This document shows, one piece after another, positions 8,055-14,816 of a stretch of DNA of 64,000 bases. Under the pieces are notes generated by a model. That model was not told where the DNA came from. It worked only from the letters and a program-made list of their open reading frames with translations, and ran no database searches. The DNA is from Sphingomonadales bacterium EhC05 (lineage in GTDB: Bacteria; Pseudomonadota; Alphaproteobacteria; Sphingomonadales; Sphingomonadaceae). The position numbers and the translations under genes are program-made. The stretch lies in the NCBI GenBank assembly GCA_001650955.1, contig LXYP01000028.1, forward strand, positions 82,162 to 146,161, in the 5' to 3' direction. The first letter of the stretch is position 1; the number at the start of each line of letters is the position of its first letter.

Positions 8055-8195
8055 TTATAGATCCACTTGAATACAAAAATGTGCCCCCAGCTGTTTCTGC
8101 GCGGCGGCGACAGCATCGCGCCTTGGTTGGCTTCCTGAAATCTGACCTCCAAATAATATGCCGCCCGTCAGGAGCATAACGACAAGAATGATCAT
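8055..8195 (-). CDS. Possible 46-residue membrane-anchored peptide
   Basis: A short frame with an ATG at 8195 behind GAGGAAA. It encodes a hydrophobic N-terminus (about residues 1-18) and a short polar tail with one cysteine near the end. It fills part of the 8035-8391 gap. No family is recognised and the size makes chance possible. Confidence 0.35.
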   Translation of the reverse strand: MIILVVMLLTGGILFGGQISGSQPRRDAVAAAQKQLGAHFCIQVDL

Positions 8196-8391
8196 TTTCC
8201 TCAACAGCTATGTGCGTGAAGCAAAACTGCGGTACGAATATGGCCGCGAGATCGAGACATGTAGTGGGACTCAGAAAATCAATGCGTCATTTGCTGAACT
8301 GTAGATATGTAGGAACTGGTAAGCCTCAATCGGTTTGATGTATTCGGCCGTCTCAGTACCTATATAATTATAACTAGCTATGGAGAAAAAA

Positions 8392-8601
8392 ATGCCAAAA
8401 AGAGTCAAAGTTACCAAGGAGACCGACAGCGGACGCAATGCAGCGTTCCACGACAATTTTACCGGTGACGACATGTCCCGCTCCGAGTTTGTGCAAAAAA
8501 TCAAAACCGGAGAATATGAAAATTACCACATCCGCAAAGTTAACGGCGTAGACACGCCTGTTTCAAATCCAGACTCCAAGCACAATAACAACCTGGATTG
8601 A
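8392..8601 (+). CDS. Small conserved-looking hypothetical protein (69 residues)
   Basis: A 69-residue hydrophilic protein rich in Lys, Asp and Asn. A GRNAAFHDNFTGDDMSRSEF block leads into GEYENYHIRKVNGVDTP and an Asn-rich C-terminus ending NNNLD. I recognise the pattern from unannotated small bacterial proteins but can assign no function. The ATG at 8392 has GGAGAAAAAA directly ahead at proper spacing; the ATG at 8380 would put the Shine-Dalgarno inside the gene. It stands alone between divergent and convergent neighbours. Confidence 0.65.
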   Translation: MPKRVKVTKETDSGRNAAFHDNFTGDDMSRSEFVQKIKTGEYENYHIRKVNGVDTPVSNPDSKHNNNLD

Positions 8602-8630
8602 ACCCTGAAGCGAGCCACCAGTGAATTTGG

Positions 8631-10121
8631 CTAAACGTCCTTCTCAGGCCAAATGGAACGACTGATATTATCCGACTGGCTTTGAGGATTATTTTGACAG
8701 ATATGATCTTTCAAATTGGTAGGCAAATAGGGTTTCACTTCGCCCATCTGCGGGACTGCCGTTGCACTTAACCGATCCGCTACAGATTGGTGTAGCTTCG
8801 CTTCTGGGTGAATGCTGCGAACCCTTTTACCCCAAGTCAATTTGTCTCTAGAAATCCAGCGCACCCATTTTGGCTGCATATCAAGCGCGCTTTGTATCTC
8901 ATCATGCTGCAAACCAAACGGGTCCGGTGCGGTATTCAGAAAATTCCGCTGAATTTCAATGGTGGGCACGGCTGAGACGAGCTCGCCGGCCATCCACTCC
9001 AGAGCAATATCCGATAGCCGTGATTCATCTTCCGGATAGCTTCCGCCAATATCAGAATGATTGCCGGCGAACCACAGCTGCTCAAGCCAATTCGGGTTGC
9101 CTCGCCGCTTATTCCACTGCACGTCCGTATCGCTCCCCCAGCCTACTCTGGGAAACTTCTTACGCGCCTCGTCAATCGACAACGCATGCCGCAATTTTGG
9201 TATCTCGCGGTCCACATAGCGATCATAGTTTTTTCCGCTCCACCAAGCCATATGTCCATGCCAAAGGGCAGAAATCCAGTCTACCGGGTTCCACCAGCGA
9301 AACCTGCGAGCATCATCCTCAAAATAATATTTAAACTGCGAACCCACGCTTCTTAGGACCCAATATAATATGAAAGCAGGAATGGTTCCGGCCAGGGCGC
9401 TCAGCCACCAAGTATCGGCATCCAAACTGCGCCAAAATCCAAAGGCTGTCACCAAAAACGCTATCGCCACGACGATCGAAGCGGTTCTGCTTCCCAGAGC
9501 AGCGACAGTATCAAACACTCCCACAAATTCAGGTTGAACATTGCCTTGACCTTCTCCGTCCGCGCCCACACCTTCTGATCCATATTTCGACCGAAACCGC
9601 CTCGCTTTATGCTCGCGCTGTTTTTCATATTTCCCGCGCTTGGAGCCAGCGCCGTGGTTGTAGACGTCTCGCACAGCCTCGCTTGCAATCATTCGCAAGG
9701 CCGAACCGTAACGCGGCACCGGATTGCCTTCACCATCATGTTCTGGCACGCCGCATAGGTTCATAACATTCGTGACAGCGCGAACCGTATAGGCGCCGCG
9801 GCTAAATCCTATTAATACAACTTTGTCTCCCGGCCTATGATGAGCGATAATTGCAGCATAGCAATCAATGACATTTTCATCGATCCCCGTGCCGAGCGCG
9901 GCAGCAAAAAAGTTACGCAAACGCTTGAAAGTCAGACCGCCTGCTTCTCCTGCGCCAAGACCTGCATCGTAAAATGTTACTTGTTTTTTTGGACTGATGG
10001 TTGAATCTGGACCGGGCCTCGTGGCTCGGTACAGCTTATAGACATTCGAAAGTCTTTGATCGGGCCGAAGGCCGCCAACCTGGCCAGTTCCATCAGAATA
10101 GATAAGTATGTTTTTAGACAT
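8631..10121 (-). CDS. DUF2235 alpha/beta-hydrolase with membrane segments
   Basis: A 496-residue protein opening with ILIYSDGTGQ and NVYKLYRAT, the hallmark of DUF2235. The nucleophile elbow GFSRGA lies at 105-110, and the acidic and His motifs follow later (WFAGNHSDIGGSY around residue 350). Two hydrophobic segments in the middle (about 214-234 and 240-260) suggest membrane anchoring. DUF2235 proteins include the Tle1 phospholipase effectors of type VI secretion, but many are standalone proteins of unknown role. No VgrG, immunity or secretion gene is nearby, so effector function is not supported here. Confidence 0.75.
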   Translation of the reverse strand: MSKNILIYSDGTGQVGGLRPDQRLSNVYKLYRATRPGPDSTISPKKQVTFYDAGLGAGEAGGLTFKRLRNFFAAALGTGIDENVIDCYAAIIAHHRPGDKVVLIGFSRGAYTVRAVTNVMNLCGVPEHDGEGNPVPRYGSALRMIASEAVRDVYNHGAGSKRGKYEKQREHKARRFRSKYGSEGVGADGEGQGNVQPEFVGVFDTVAALGSRTASIVVAIAFLVTAFGFWRSLDADTWWLSALAGTIPAFILYWVLRSVGSQFKYYFEDDARRFRWWNPVDWISALWHGHMAWWSGKNYDRYVDREIPKLRHALSIDEARKKFPRVGWGSDTDVQWNKRRGNPNWLEQLWFAGNHSDIGGSYPEDESRLSDIALEWMAGELVSAVPTIEIQRNFLNTAPDPFGLQHDEIQSALDMQPKWVRWISRDKLTWGKRVRSIHPEAKLHQSVADRLSATAVPQMGEVKPYLPTNLKDHICQNNPQSQSDNISRSIWPEKDV

Positions 10122-10348
10122 TGCGCCCCCGCATATTTTTAGCTTTCACTGCAACTGCATTAGTGTTTGGAAAGTATATAATCGATTCTATGCCCGATAT
10201 TGGGCTCAAATAATCTAGAAATGATATTCAATCTCTTTTGATTTCTGCTAATGGCCTATTAGCATTGAAAAATATTGATCCAAAGCTCATAGTCTCGATC
10301 GGAAACTAGGCACAGCATGTTGTAGGGTGTTTTCAGGAGAATAATAGA

Positions 10349-10693
10349 ATGACCCCATTTCTGGTAAGCTACGCCACCCAGCGCAAGTCCCACCCTGACA
10401 TCGGCGGACATTATTGCCATAGCCGTGATGTTTGGGTTGAGGGCACCAAGCAAGGCGAAGTACCGATTGTATTGATGCATTCAAACTTGTCCGAGTTGGT
10501 GACCAAAACAGCAACGCAACAGGAGACGGATGACGAAAATTTCCCGCCAAGGCCTCTTTCAGAGCTGGTGACCAAAACAGATGTCCAGCAAGAATCTGAT
10601 GATCAGAGTTTAAATGCTTCTTCCATACTCGAAATGGAAACGAAGACCACCTATGAGGTTGAAAGCGACGATCAGGACTATACGTTGTTCTGA
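10349..10693 (+). CDS. Putative graspetide precursor peptide with three core repeats
   Basis: A 114-residue protein immediately ahead of an ATP-grasp peptide maturase. After a leader of about 45 residues come three related 17-residue blocks: LSELVTKTATQQETDDE at 47-63, LSELVTKTDVQQESDDQ at 70-86, and ILEMETKTTYEVESDDQ at 93-109. The period is exactly 23. Each holds T-K-T, four spacer residues, then E-[ST]-D-D, matching hydroxyl (Thr) donors and carboxyl (Glu/Asp) acceptors that ATP-grasp ligases join as ester or amide cross-links in graspetides. A ribosome-binding AGGAG lies eight bases before the ATG. Product structure and activity cannot be read from sequence; no leader protease or ABC exporter is visible. 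Confidence 0.75.
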   Translation: MTPFLVSYATQRKSHPDIGGHYCHSRDVWVEGTKQGEVPIVLMHSNLSELVTKTATQQETDDENFPPRPLSELVTKTDVQQESDDQSLNASSILEMETKTTYEVESDDQDYTLF

Positions 10694-10708
10694 TATTGCT
10701 GGCGCAGA

Positions 10709-11659
10709 ATGATTTTTCTGGCAACCAACAAGCGGGACATTACGATTGATTTCGTGGTCCTAGAACTCCAAAAACGTGGGGTTCCGTATCTTCGACTGAA
10801 TACCGAAGACATAACCGAATGGCAGATAGAATTTCCAAATGGAGAACCGAGCCATGCGACTTTTGCGCATGATGATAGATCCTTCTGCCTATCAGAGTTT
10901 ACAGCGGCCTATTATCGCCGGCCGCTTACCCCGGAACCACAGGGAAGTTTTGATCAGCCCGTCAGGGAATATATTGTTAGCGAATGGTCTGCAATATTGC
11001 GGAGCCTATGGACTGCTTTAGACAGTCGCTGGCTAAATTCGCCATATGCCATTCAGAAAGCTGAAGACAAGCCGCGCCAAATAGCTATTGCCCGCGCAGC
11101 TGGTCTGAAGGTGCCTGAAACTTGCGTCACAAATGATTTCACCGCTGCTCAGAAATTTGCGGCCGCCCAAAATATAATCGCCAAGCCGCTGAGGCGCGCG
11201 TTGCTCGAAGATCCAAGCGGCCCAGGCCGTGTCATGTTTACAAGCCGCGTGGCGTTGAATGCAAAAGATCAGGACTCTATCCGACTTGCACCGATGATTT
11301 TTCAGCAGGAAATTGCGAAGCAATATGACGTGCGCGTAACCGTGGTAGATGATCGCGCCATGGCCACTGCCATTGACTCCCAAAAACACGAACAGACTGA
11401 AGTTGACTGGCGAAAAGGCAGCGGCGTGGAAGTGGAACACCAAAAACTCGATCTTCCATCAGATATAGCAAATGCTTGCATAAAAGTGACCCAGGATCTC
11501 GGTCTGCGTTATTCGGCCGTGGATCTAATCCAAGATCAGGATGGGCAATATTGGTTTCTGGAGGCTAATCCGAATGGTCAATGGGCCTGGATTGAGCAGA
11601 GAACTGGCCATCCGATTACCAATGCCATCGTTGATGCCCTGATGGGAACAAGGCTGTGA
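10709..11659 (+). CDS. ATP-grasp ribosomal peptide maturase (graspetide ligase, MvdC/MvdD-like)
   Basis: A 316-residue protein with the MvdD-family layout. The N-terminal pre-ATP-grasp domain opens with IFLATNKRDITIDFVVLEL and contains YYRRP near 71. The ATP-grasp core has KPLRRAL near residue 155, the DVRVTVV strand near 208, and the metal-binding end FLEANPNGQW near 285. Such enzymes use ATP to activate Glu/Asp side chains and couple them to Ser/Thr/Lys of a precursor. It starts 15 bases after the precursor stop, so the two are surely co-transcribed, and its substrate is almost certainly that precursor. Confidence 0.85.
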   Translation: MIFLATNKRDITIDFVVLELQKRGVPYLRLNTEDITEWQIEFPNGEPSHATFAHDDRSFCLSEFTAAYYRRPLTPEPQGSFDQPVREYIVSEWSAILRSLWTALDSRWLNSPYAIQKAEDKPRQIAIARAAGLKVPETCVTNDFTAAQKFAAAQNIIAKPLRRALLEDPSGPGRVMFTSRVALNAKDQDSIRLAPMIFQQEIAKQYDVRVTVVDDRAMATAIDSQKHEQTEVDWRKGSGVEVEHQKLDLPSDIANACIKVTQDLGLRYSAVDLIQDQDGQYWFLEANPNGQWAWIEQRTGHPITNAIVDALMGTRL

Positions 11660-12402
11660 TCAGAAGGTTTTTTGATTTTCTGTTCCCGATAATTGAAGGG
11701 CTGACGCCCGATCAGAAGAACGAGCGACAAGAGGCCTATGATCGAGACATGGCTGCGATTGATTCTACAAATTGGGGGAAGCAACCCGCCAAATTACTGG
11801 AACAAGCACAAAGAATGGCGGATTCAGAGATTGATCGCAGAAAAACCGCGGAAACCAAGGCCTCTATCTATCTCGCCGTTCTAGCAACACTGGTACCACT
11901 GATAGTCACGATCCAAACTGGAATTTGGGAAAATAAAATCGGGCCCGCGCCAGCGGTCCTGCGCTTCTCTCTACTCTCAATTGCCATTATCTATTCAGCT
12001 GCAGCCGGTTGGTACGCTTTTTCCGTTCTTCGAGTATCCGGATTCCATACCATTGGTATCGGCGAGCTAGCGACATCTTGGTCCAAATCCGAGCCGCCGG
12101 GAGAATTGGCCAAAAGAACCCTGCAACGCATGCGGAAATCACAAGATGCCGTGAACAACAAAGTAACACGAATAAAAATGACCCATGAACACCTTCTCAG
12201 GGCATTTGGATTTTTTATTGCGCTGATGCTTATAGATCCCGCGACATACACCATCTACGCAATTCAAGGTCAAGCGGTAGCAACCGCTCCCAAGACGCAA
12301 AACCCGCGCTGCGATTCAAAACATAAAATCATTTTTAATTTTGAAACGGACAGTCGAAATAAACGCCCCAAAAACTCAGTAGGTCGATCAAAAAAAGAAT
12401 AG
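11656..12402 (+). CDS. Three-helix membrane protein coupled to the graspetide ligase
   Basis: It starts at a GTG overlapping the ligase stop by four bases (GTGA), so translation is coupled. The 248-residue product has a charged N-terminal region (1-70), hydrophobic segments near 74-92, 102-126 and 186-205, and a basic C-terminal tail. I recognise no named family. The helix-charged loop-helix pattern resembles small multi-helix proteins such as SLATT-type or Pycsar-type effectors, but that similarity is only in style. Position suggests a part in export, anchoring or self-protection for the peptide product. Confidence 0.6.
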   Translation: MIRRFFDFLFPIIEGLTPDQKNERQEAYDRDMAAIDSTNWGKQPAKLLEQAQRMADSEIDRRKTAETKASIYLAVLATLVPLIVTIQTGIWENKIGPAPAVLRFSLLSIAIIYSAAAGWYAFSVLRVSGFHTIGIGELATSWSKSEPPGELAKRTLQRMRKSQDAVNNKVTRIKMTHEHLLRAFGFFIALMLIDPATYTIYAIQGQAVATAPKTQNPRCDSKHKIIFNFETDSRNKRPKNSVGRSKKE

Positions 12403-12562
12403 CACTTGTCTCATCTTGATAAAGGCTCGGGTGATTTTTCTGCAGCTATAATCCTTACCAACCAGTTCAACTGGGCTTTGATCATTGCTCTCAATATTGA
12501 CCGTCAAGCCGATTGAATTTGGTCAGGATTCTGGTTATTCACAAAACATCAACGTCAAAACC

Positions 12563-12592
12563 GTGGCTATGAAATTTAGCCACTAATCTTTT
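12563..12592 (+). terminator. Probable rho-independent terminator after the graspetide operon
   Basis: A perfect 7-bp stem, GTGGCTA (12563-12569) with TAGCCAC (12577-12583) and a 7-base loop, is followed by TAATCTTTT. It lies 160 bases after the last gene of the cluster. The T-tract is interrupted, so strength is uncertain. Confidence 0.5.
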
Positions 12593-12671
12593 AAATGATC
12601 AGGTTCATTCAATTATTTTTTGCGATTCTTTCGGAGAAATACGGAACCGAAAGCCGCTGAGGCGCTAGAAA

Positions 12672-13112
12672 ATGACACAGCATTCCCCAGTAAGGAATTT
12701 CGATGAACCGAAGCGCATTGCCCGCTTTTCTCCCGGGATTGCTCTTTCCGCTATTGTCCTCGGCGTCGCCATTCCAGCGCATCTCTTTTTACCAGAAGAT
12801 CTCAGCCAGCTGACCATAGCAATGATCATTGGGATCATTTCAGGTGCCTATATTGGCTTCGGTGCCAAAGATGGGCGGCCTCATATCTTCGTCTTGGAAC
12901 TCTGTGTGGCTGCCCTATTTGGTATCATGGCCGTGGCCGGTGTGCTGGGTTCACCTTATTGGTTTGCTGTTGCCCTGTTTGCTCATGGCCTTTGGGATAT
13001 TGCCCATCACAATGGCCTGTTTGGTGCTAAAATCCCGCGTTGGTATATCCCGTTTTGCGCCGTTATAGACTGGATTGCAGCGCTCATTCTGGCAATTTTG
13101 TTCACTATCTAG
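12672..13112 (+). CDS. DUF6010-like small membrane protein
   Basis: A 146-residue protein with about four membrane segments (residues 22-38, 47-63, 73-95, 120-143). The conserved-looking motif AHGLWDIAHHNG at about 105-116 carries the HGxWDxxHH pattern I associate with DUF6010. Function of the family is unknown; the His cluster at a membrane boundary could bind metal. The gene stands alone, with no operon partner. Confidence 0.6.
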   Translation: MTQHSPVRNFDEPKRIARFSPGIALSAIVLGVAIPAHLFLPEDLSQLTIAMIIGIISGAYIGFGAKDGRPHIFVLELCVAALFGIMAVAGVLGSPYWFAVALFAHGLWDIAHHNGLFGAKIPRWYIPFCAVIDWIAALILAILFTI

Positions 13113-13205
13113 TTGCAAGCATCGAGGCGATCAGGTCGTAGAGCCACGCTAGGCCAGGCAGCAGCAGGGCCAAAAGTAACACACCAAATTCTATCTTACG
13201 CCGCA

Positions 13206-13412
13206 TTATCCATTGCACGCGCAGCCTTTCCCTTTGTGGCAGACCTTGTCGCGCGCGATACAACTGTCACCGCAAGCTTTCCCCTTTCGGCAAGTCTTGC
13301 AACAACCCGCCACACCGATCTGTGCCAAAGCAGCGCCTGACCCGCAGGGATTAAATTCCGTGGGTCCGACGGCGCCAATCAACAATACTAGCGACATTGC
13401 GATAGATTTCAT
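13206..13412 (-). CDS. Small secreted cysteine-rich protein
   Basis: A 68-residue precursor with a signal peptide (hydrophobic to about residue 30). The mature part holds eight cysteines in the pattern GCCKTCRKGKACGDSC, then CHKGKGCAC. Short proteins with this CCKxCxxGKxCGxxC pattern occur widely in proteobacteria without assigned function; disulfide bonding or metal binding in the periplasm are the obvious possibilities. A GGGAG ribosome-binding stretch lies ahead of the ATG at 13412. The frame on the other strand at 13113-13340 is its shadow. Confidence 0.75.
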   Translation of the reverse strand: MKSIAMSLVLLIGAVGPTEFNPCGSGAALAQIGVAGCCKTCRKGKACGDSCIARDKVCHKGKGCACNG

Positions 13413-13817
13413 TCTGCTCCCCCAAACTCAGAGTGTCTCACAATCATGATACTCTGTCCAATCTGGGGAACGATGAACTTTGATAGTTCCGGCCATCTCT
13501 AACGTCACCTTGCTCATCAAGCGTTGGCTGCTAAAAAGGAGACGAAAGAAAATTAACGTCTAATATTCCGGCGAAAACCCGCTTTAATAACATTGTTACG
13601 GCCTTACTATTGAGCGGTTGTCAAAATACGTCACCTGGATAGCCCTAACCAGTTAGGGGCATTTTTTGGTTATGGCGGCGGCTTCATTGATTGGAAGTCT
13701 TCTGGTTAGACGGCCAACTAAACCCACAGCAAAATGTAATTCATTAGGTGACATTGAGAATGTCGGGCAATATGGTCATCTAAGGACGATGAAAATGCGG
13801 GTTATCAAGGGACTTTC
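13413..13817. other. Intergenic region upstream of ietA with one hairpin
   Basis: No convincing gene in about 400 bases. A hairpin at 13642-13660 (GCCCTAA/TTAGGGGC with one bulged G) followed by ATTTTTT (13661-13667) could be a plus-strand terminator. The rest should hold the promoter of the AAA ATPase gene, which I could not place with confidence. Confidence 0.4.
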
Positions 13818-14813
13818 ATGACGAACGCCAAGCAAATAGAAAAAATGCTGCGCAGCCATGCTGAGGGTGATGACGAACAATTTTTCTCGATTGCGTTACA
13901 AGTGGCGGCAGCGGAAGCTCGACAAGGCAGACGTGATACTGCCAATAGCCTTCGTGCGGCTGTTGACGCAGCAAGAGCAAAAGACGGCGTTAGACCCTCT
14001 ATTCCGATCGCCTTTGCAAGTCCGCGCGGCGATTTGGAAGGTCTTTTGGATCTCAAACAACCATCTATCACGCTGGCAGATGTGATTTTGCCATCTGCAT
14101 CATTGGACCGGTTGAACCATTTGATGTTGCAGCAGCGCAAGCGCGATCAACTTCGAGAACATGGAAAACTGCCAAGCAATAGATATTTATTTGTAGGCCC
14201 GCCCGGCTCGGGGAAAACTATGACCGCCGAGGCAGTGGCTGGTGAGCTGAAATTACCTCTCTTTGTGATCCGATTAGATACATTAATCACCCGGTTTATG
14301 GGGGAAACAGCAGCCAAGCTTAGGCTTGTATTTGACGAAATTTTACGTCGACGAGCGGTTTACCTGTTTGACGAATTTGACGCTGTGGGCGGACATCGCG
14401 CAGCTTCAAATGACGTGGCCGAGATGCGCCGGGTTCTGAATAGCTTTCTTCAATTCATGGAAGAAAAAACGGCGACAGATAGCGCAATCATTGCGGCCAC
14501 AAATCACCCAGAACTTCTCGACAAAGCGCTGCTTCGCCGTTTTGATGAAGTATTGGAGTTTTCTCTTCCAACTCCGGATCAAATTCGGGCTGTTATAAAA
14601 TATAATCTTCGTCCGATAAAATATCCCCGAATTAAATGGAAAGCTGTAGAAGAAGCGGCTGAAGGCCTGAGCCAAGCGGAAATTGCGCGGGCTGCAAGTG
14701 AAGCTGTAAAGACCGCTATACTGGCGCAACGCTCTTCAATTACAACACAGGGCCTGACCGAAAAATTGGTAGACCGGCAGTCAATGCGGTCCGCGTTTAC
14801 GACGGCTTCATAA
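13818..14813 (+). CDS. ietA: IetA-like AAA+ ATPase of an ietAS pair
   Basis: A 331-residue AAA+ protein. The Walker A motif GPPGSGKT lies at 127-134, Walker B YLFDEFDA near 178, and an arginine-finger stretch LLRRFDE near 238. A helical N-terminal region of about 110 residues precedes the ATPase core. It sits three bases before a subtilisin-like protease gene. This ATPase/S8 protease pairing matches ietAS, described on Agrobacterium Ti plasmids as a stability/incompatibility module and later listed among candidate antiphage systems. The ATPase is expected to regulate or unfold substrates for the protease. Confidence 0.82.
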   Translation: MTNAKQIEKMLRSHAEGDDEQFFSIALQVAAAEARQGRRDTANSLRAAVDAARAKDGVRPSIPIAFASPRGDLEGLLDLKQPSITLADVILPSASLDRLNHLMLQQRKRDQLREHGKLPSNRYLFVGPPGSGKTMTAEAVAGELKLPLFVIRLDTLITRFMGETAAKLRLVFDEILRRRAVYLFDEFDAVGGHRAASNDVAEMRRVLNSFLQFMEEKTATDSAIIAATNHPELLDKALLRRFDEVLEFSLPTPDQIRAVIKYNLRPIKYPRIKWKAVEEAAEGLSQAEIARAASEAVKTAILAQRSSITTQGLTEKLVDRQSMRSAFTTAS

Positions 14814-14816
14814 TTC

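Noticed and set aside
8631..10121. DUF2235 protein as a type VI effector
   Set aside because: No VgrG, PAAR or immunity neighbour is visible.
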